Under the pieces are notes generated by a model. The model did no database searches and was not told the origin of the DNA. It was given only the letters and a program-made list of their open reading frames with translations. Positions 13,556 through 14,283 of a stretch of 14,283 nt of DNA are shown here, one piece after another. Positions within the stretch are counted from its first letter, which is position 1. The number at the start of each line of letters is the position of its first letter. This DNA is from an uncultured Ruminococcus sp. (GTDB lineage Bacteria; Bacillota_A; Clostridia; Oscillospirales; Ruminococcaceae), in contig CACZPE010000237.1 of the NCBI GenBank assembly GCA_902782875.1, positions 1-14,283 of the forward strand, given 5' to 3'. A program made the position numbers and the translations under genes.

Positions 13556-14283
13556 ATGGCTATAAAGTCATATAAGCCTACTTCTCCGTCCAGACGTCAG
13601 ATGACAGTTACGGATTACAGCGAGCTTTCCAAGGTTGCTCCCGAAAAGAGCCTCCTCGCTCCTCTTTCCAAGAAGGCCGGCAGAACTAACAACGGTCATA
13701 TAACTGTTCGTCACAGAGGCGGCGGAAACAGAAGGAAGTACAGGATCATCGACTTCAAGAGAGACAAGCAGGGTATCAACGCTGTTGTTAAGACTCTTGA
13801 GTACGATCCCAACAGAAGCGCATTCATCGCACTCGTAGAATACGAGGACGGCGAGAAGAGATACATCATCGCTCCCTACGGCCTCAAGGTAGGCGACGTA
13901 GTAAGAGCAGGTTCCGATGCAGATATCAAGCCCGGCAACGCACTTGCACTTGCTGATATCCCCGTTGGTACATTCATCCACAACATCGAGCTCTATCACG
14001 GCAAGGGCGCTCAGCTCGTAAGAGCAGCCGGCAATATGGCTCAGCTCATGGGTAAGGAGAACGGCTACGCTCTCATAAGACTTCCCTCGGGCGAGATGAG
14101 AAGGATACCCCTTGACTGCATGGCATCCATCGGTCAGGTCGGCAACATCGACCATGAGAACGTTAACCTCGGTAAGGCTGGACGCACCCGTCATAAGGGT
14201 ATCAGACCTACCGTAAGAGGTTCTGTCATGAACCCCAACGACCATCCTCATGGTGGTGGTGAAGGTAAGTCACCTGTCGGCCG
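13556..14283 (+). CDS. rplB: 50S ribosomal protein L2 (cut by the window edge)
   Basis: The first 242 codons of uL2 (about 275 aa in full); the 3' end lies beyond the window. It binds 23S rRNA and helps join the subunits near the peptidyl transferase centre. It starts [18 protein letters not shown], carries [22 protein letters not shown], and reaches the conserved [19 protein letters not shown] stretch that holds the functionally important His of the family. AAGGAG lies about 10 bases before the ATG, after a 93-bp gap from rplW with several small hairpins. Confidence 0.96.
   Translation, partial: MAIKSYKPTSPSRRQMTVTDYSELSKVAPEKSLLAPLSKKAGRTNNGHITVRHRGGGNRRKYRIIDFKRDKQGINAVVKTLEYDPNRSAFIALVEYEDGEKRYIIAPYGLKVGDVVRAGSDADIKPGNALALADIPVGTFIHNIELYHGKGAQLVRAAGNMAQLMGKENGYALIRLPSGEMRRIPLDCMASIGQVGNIDHENVNLGKAGRTRHKGIRPTVRGSVMNPNDHPHGGGEGKSPVG

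Noticed and set aside
13568..14251. 227-aa minus-strand open frame opposite rplB
   Set aside because: Same reason: antisense shadow of a highly biased r-protein gene.

Overview
The window looks like ordinary chromosome from a Gram-positive, mid-GC member of the Bacillota, most likely a Ruminococcus-type Oscillospiraceae; this assignment is inference. It rests on strong Shine-Dalgarno sites, heavy use of AGA, AGG and ATA codons, a rimO-pgsA pair, a short eukaryal/archaeal-type prolyl-tRNA synthetase, an NPNTG-type surface protein, and a Firmicutes-order S10 ribosomal protein cluster. Every complete gene reads on the plus strand.

Left part (1-1631): the tail of a protein with a cell-wall-binding-type repeat ends in an intrinsic terminator. 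A TetR-family regulator gene follows, with a palindromic candidate operator placed on its own promoter, and it is translationally coupled to an alpha/beta hydrolase. This looks like a small self-regulated unit.

Housekeeping block (1695-7133): a good promoter drives rimO, which overlaps pgsA. Close behind are a four-helix membrane protein of unknown function, an overlapping CorA-type transporter and a ComM/YifB-type Mg-chelatase-like AAA+ protein. The genes are tightly packed with no clear internal terminator, so read-through from the rimO promoter is likely.

Middle part (7134-11133): genes are spaced by short repeats. A heptamer repeat precedes a U32-like protein. A 237-bp gap carries two copies of a 28-bp hairpin-containing repeat and then a near-consensus promoter for a 67-aa membrane microprotein plus proS. 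A second heptamer repeat precedes an unrecognised 152-aa protein and a secreted protein with an NPNTG sorting signal.

Right part (11134-14283): a strong promoter and a leader of about 280 nt with several potential stem-loops precede rpsJ, rplC, rplD, rplW and rplB. rplB is cut by the window edge. These r-protein genes strongly prefer ATC for isoleucine, while the upstream genes lean on ATA.

I see no CRISPR array, tRNA, rRNA, insertion sequence, prophage or defence island. No clearly new multi-gene system is evident. The least explained items are the S10 leader RNA, the unknown membrane protein coupled to CorA, the repeated hairpin element before the microprotein-proS operon, and the three half-site operator of the TetR gene.
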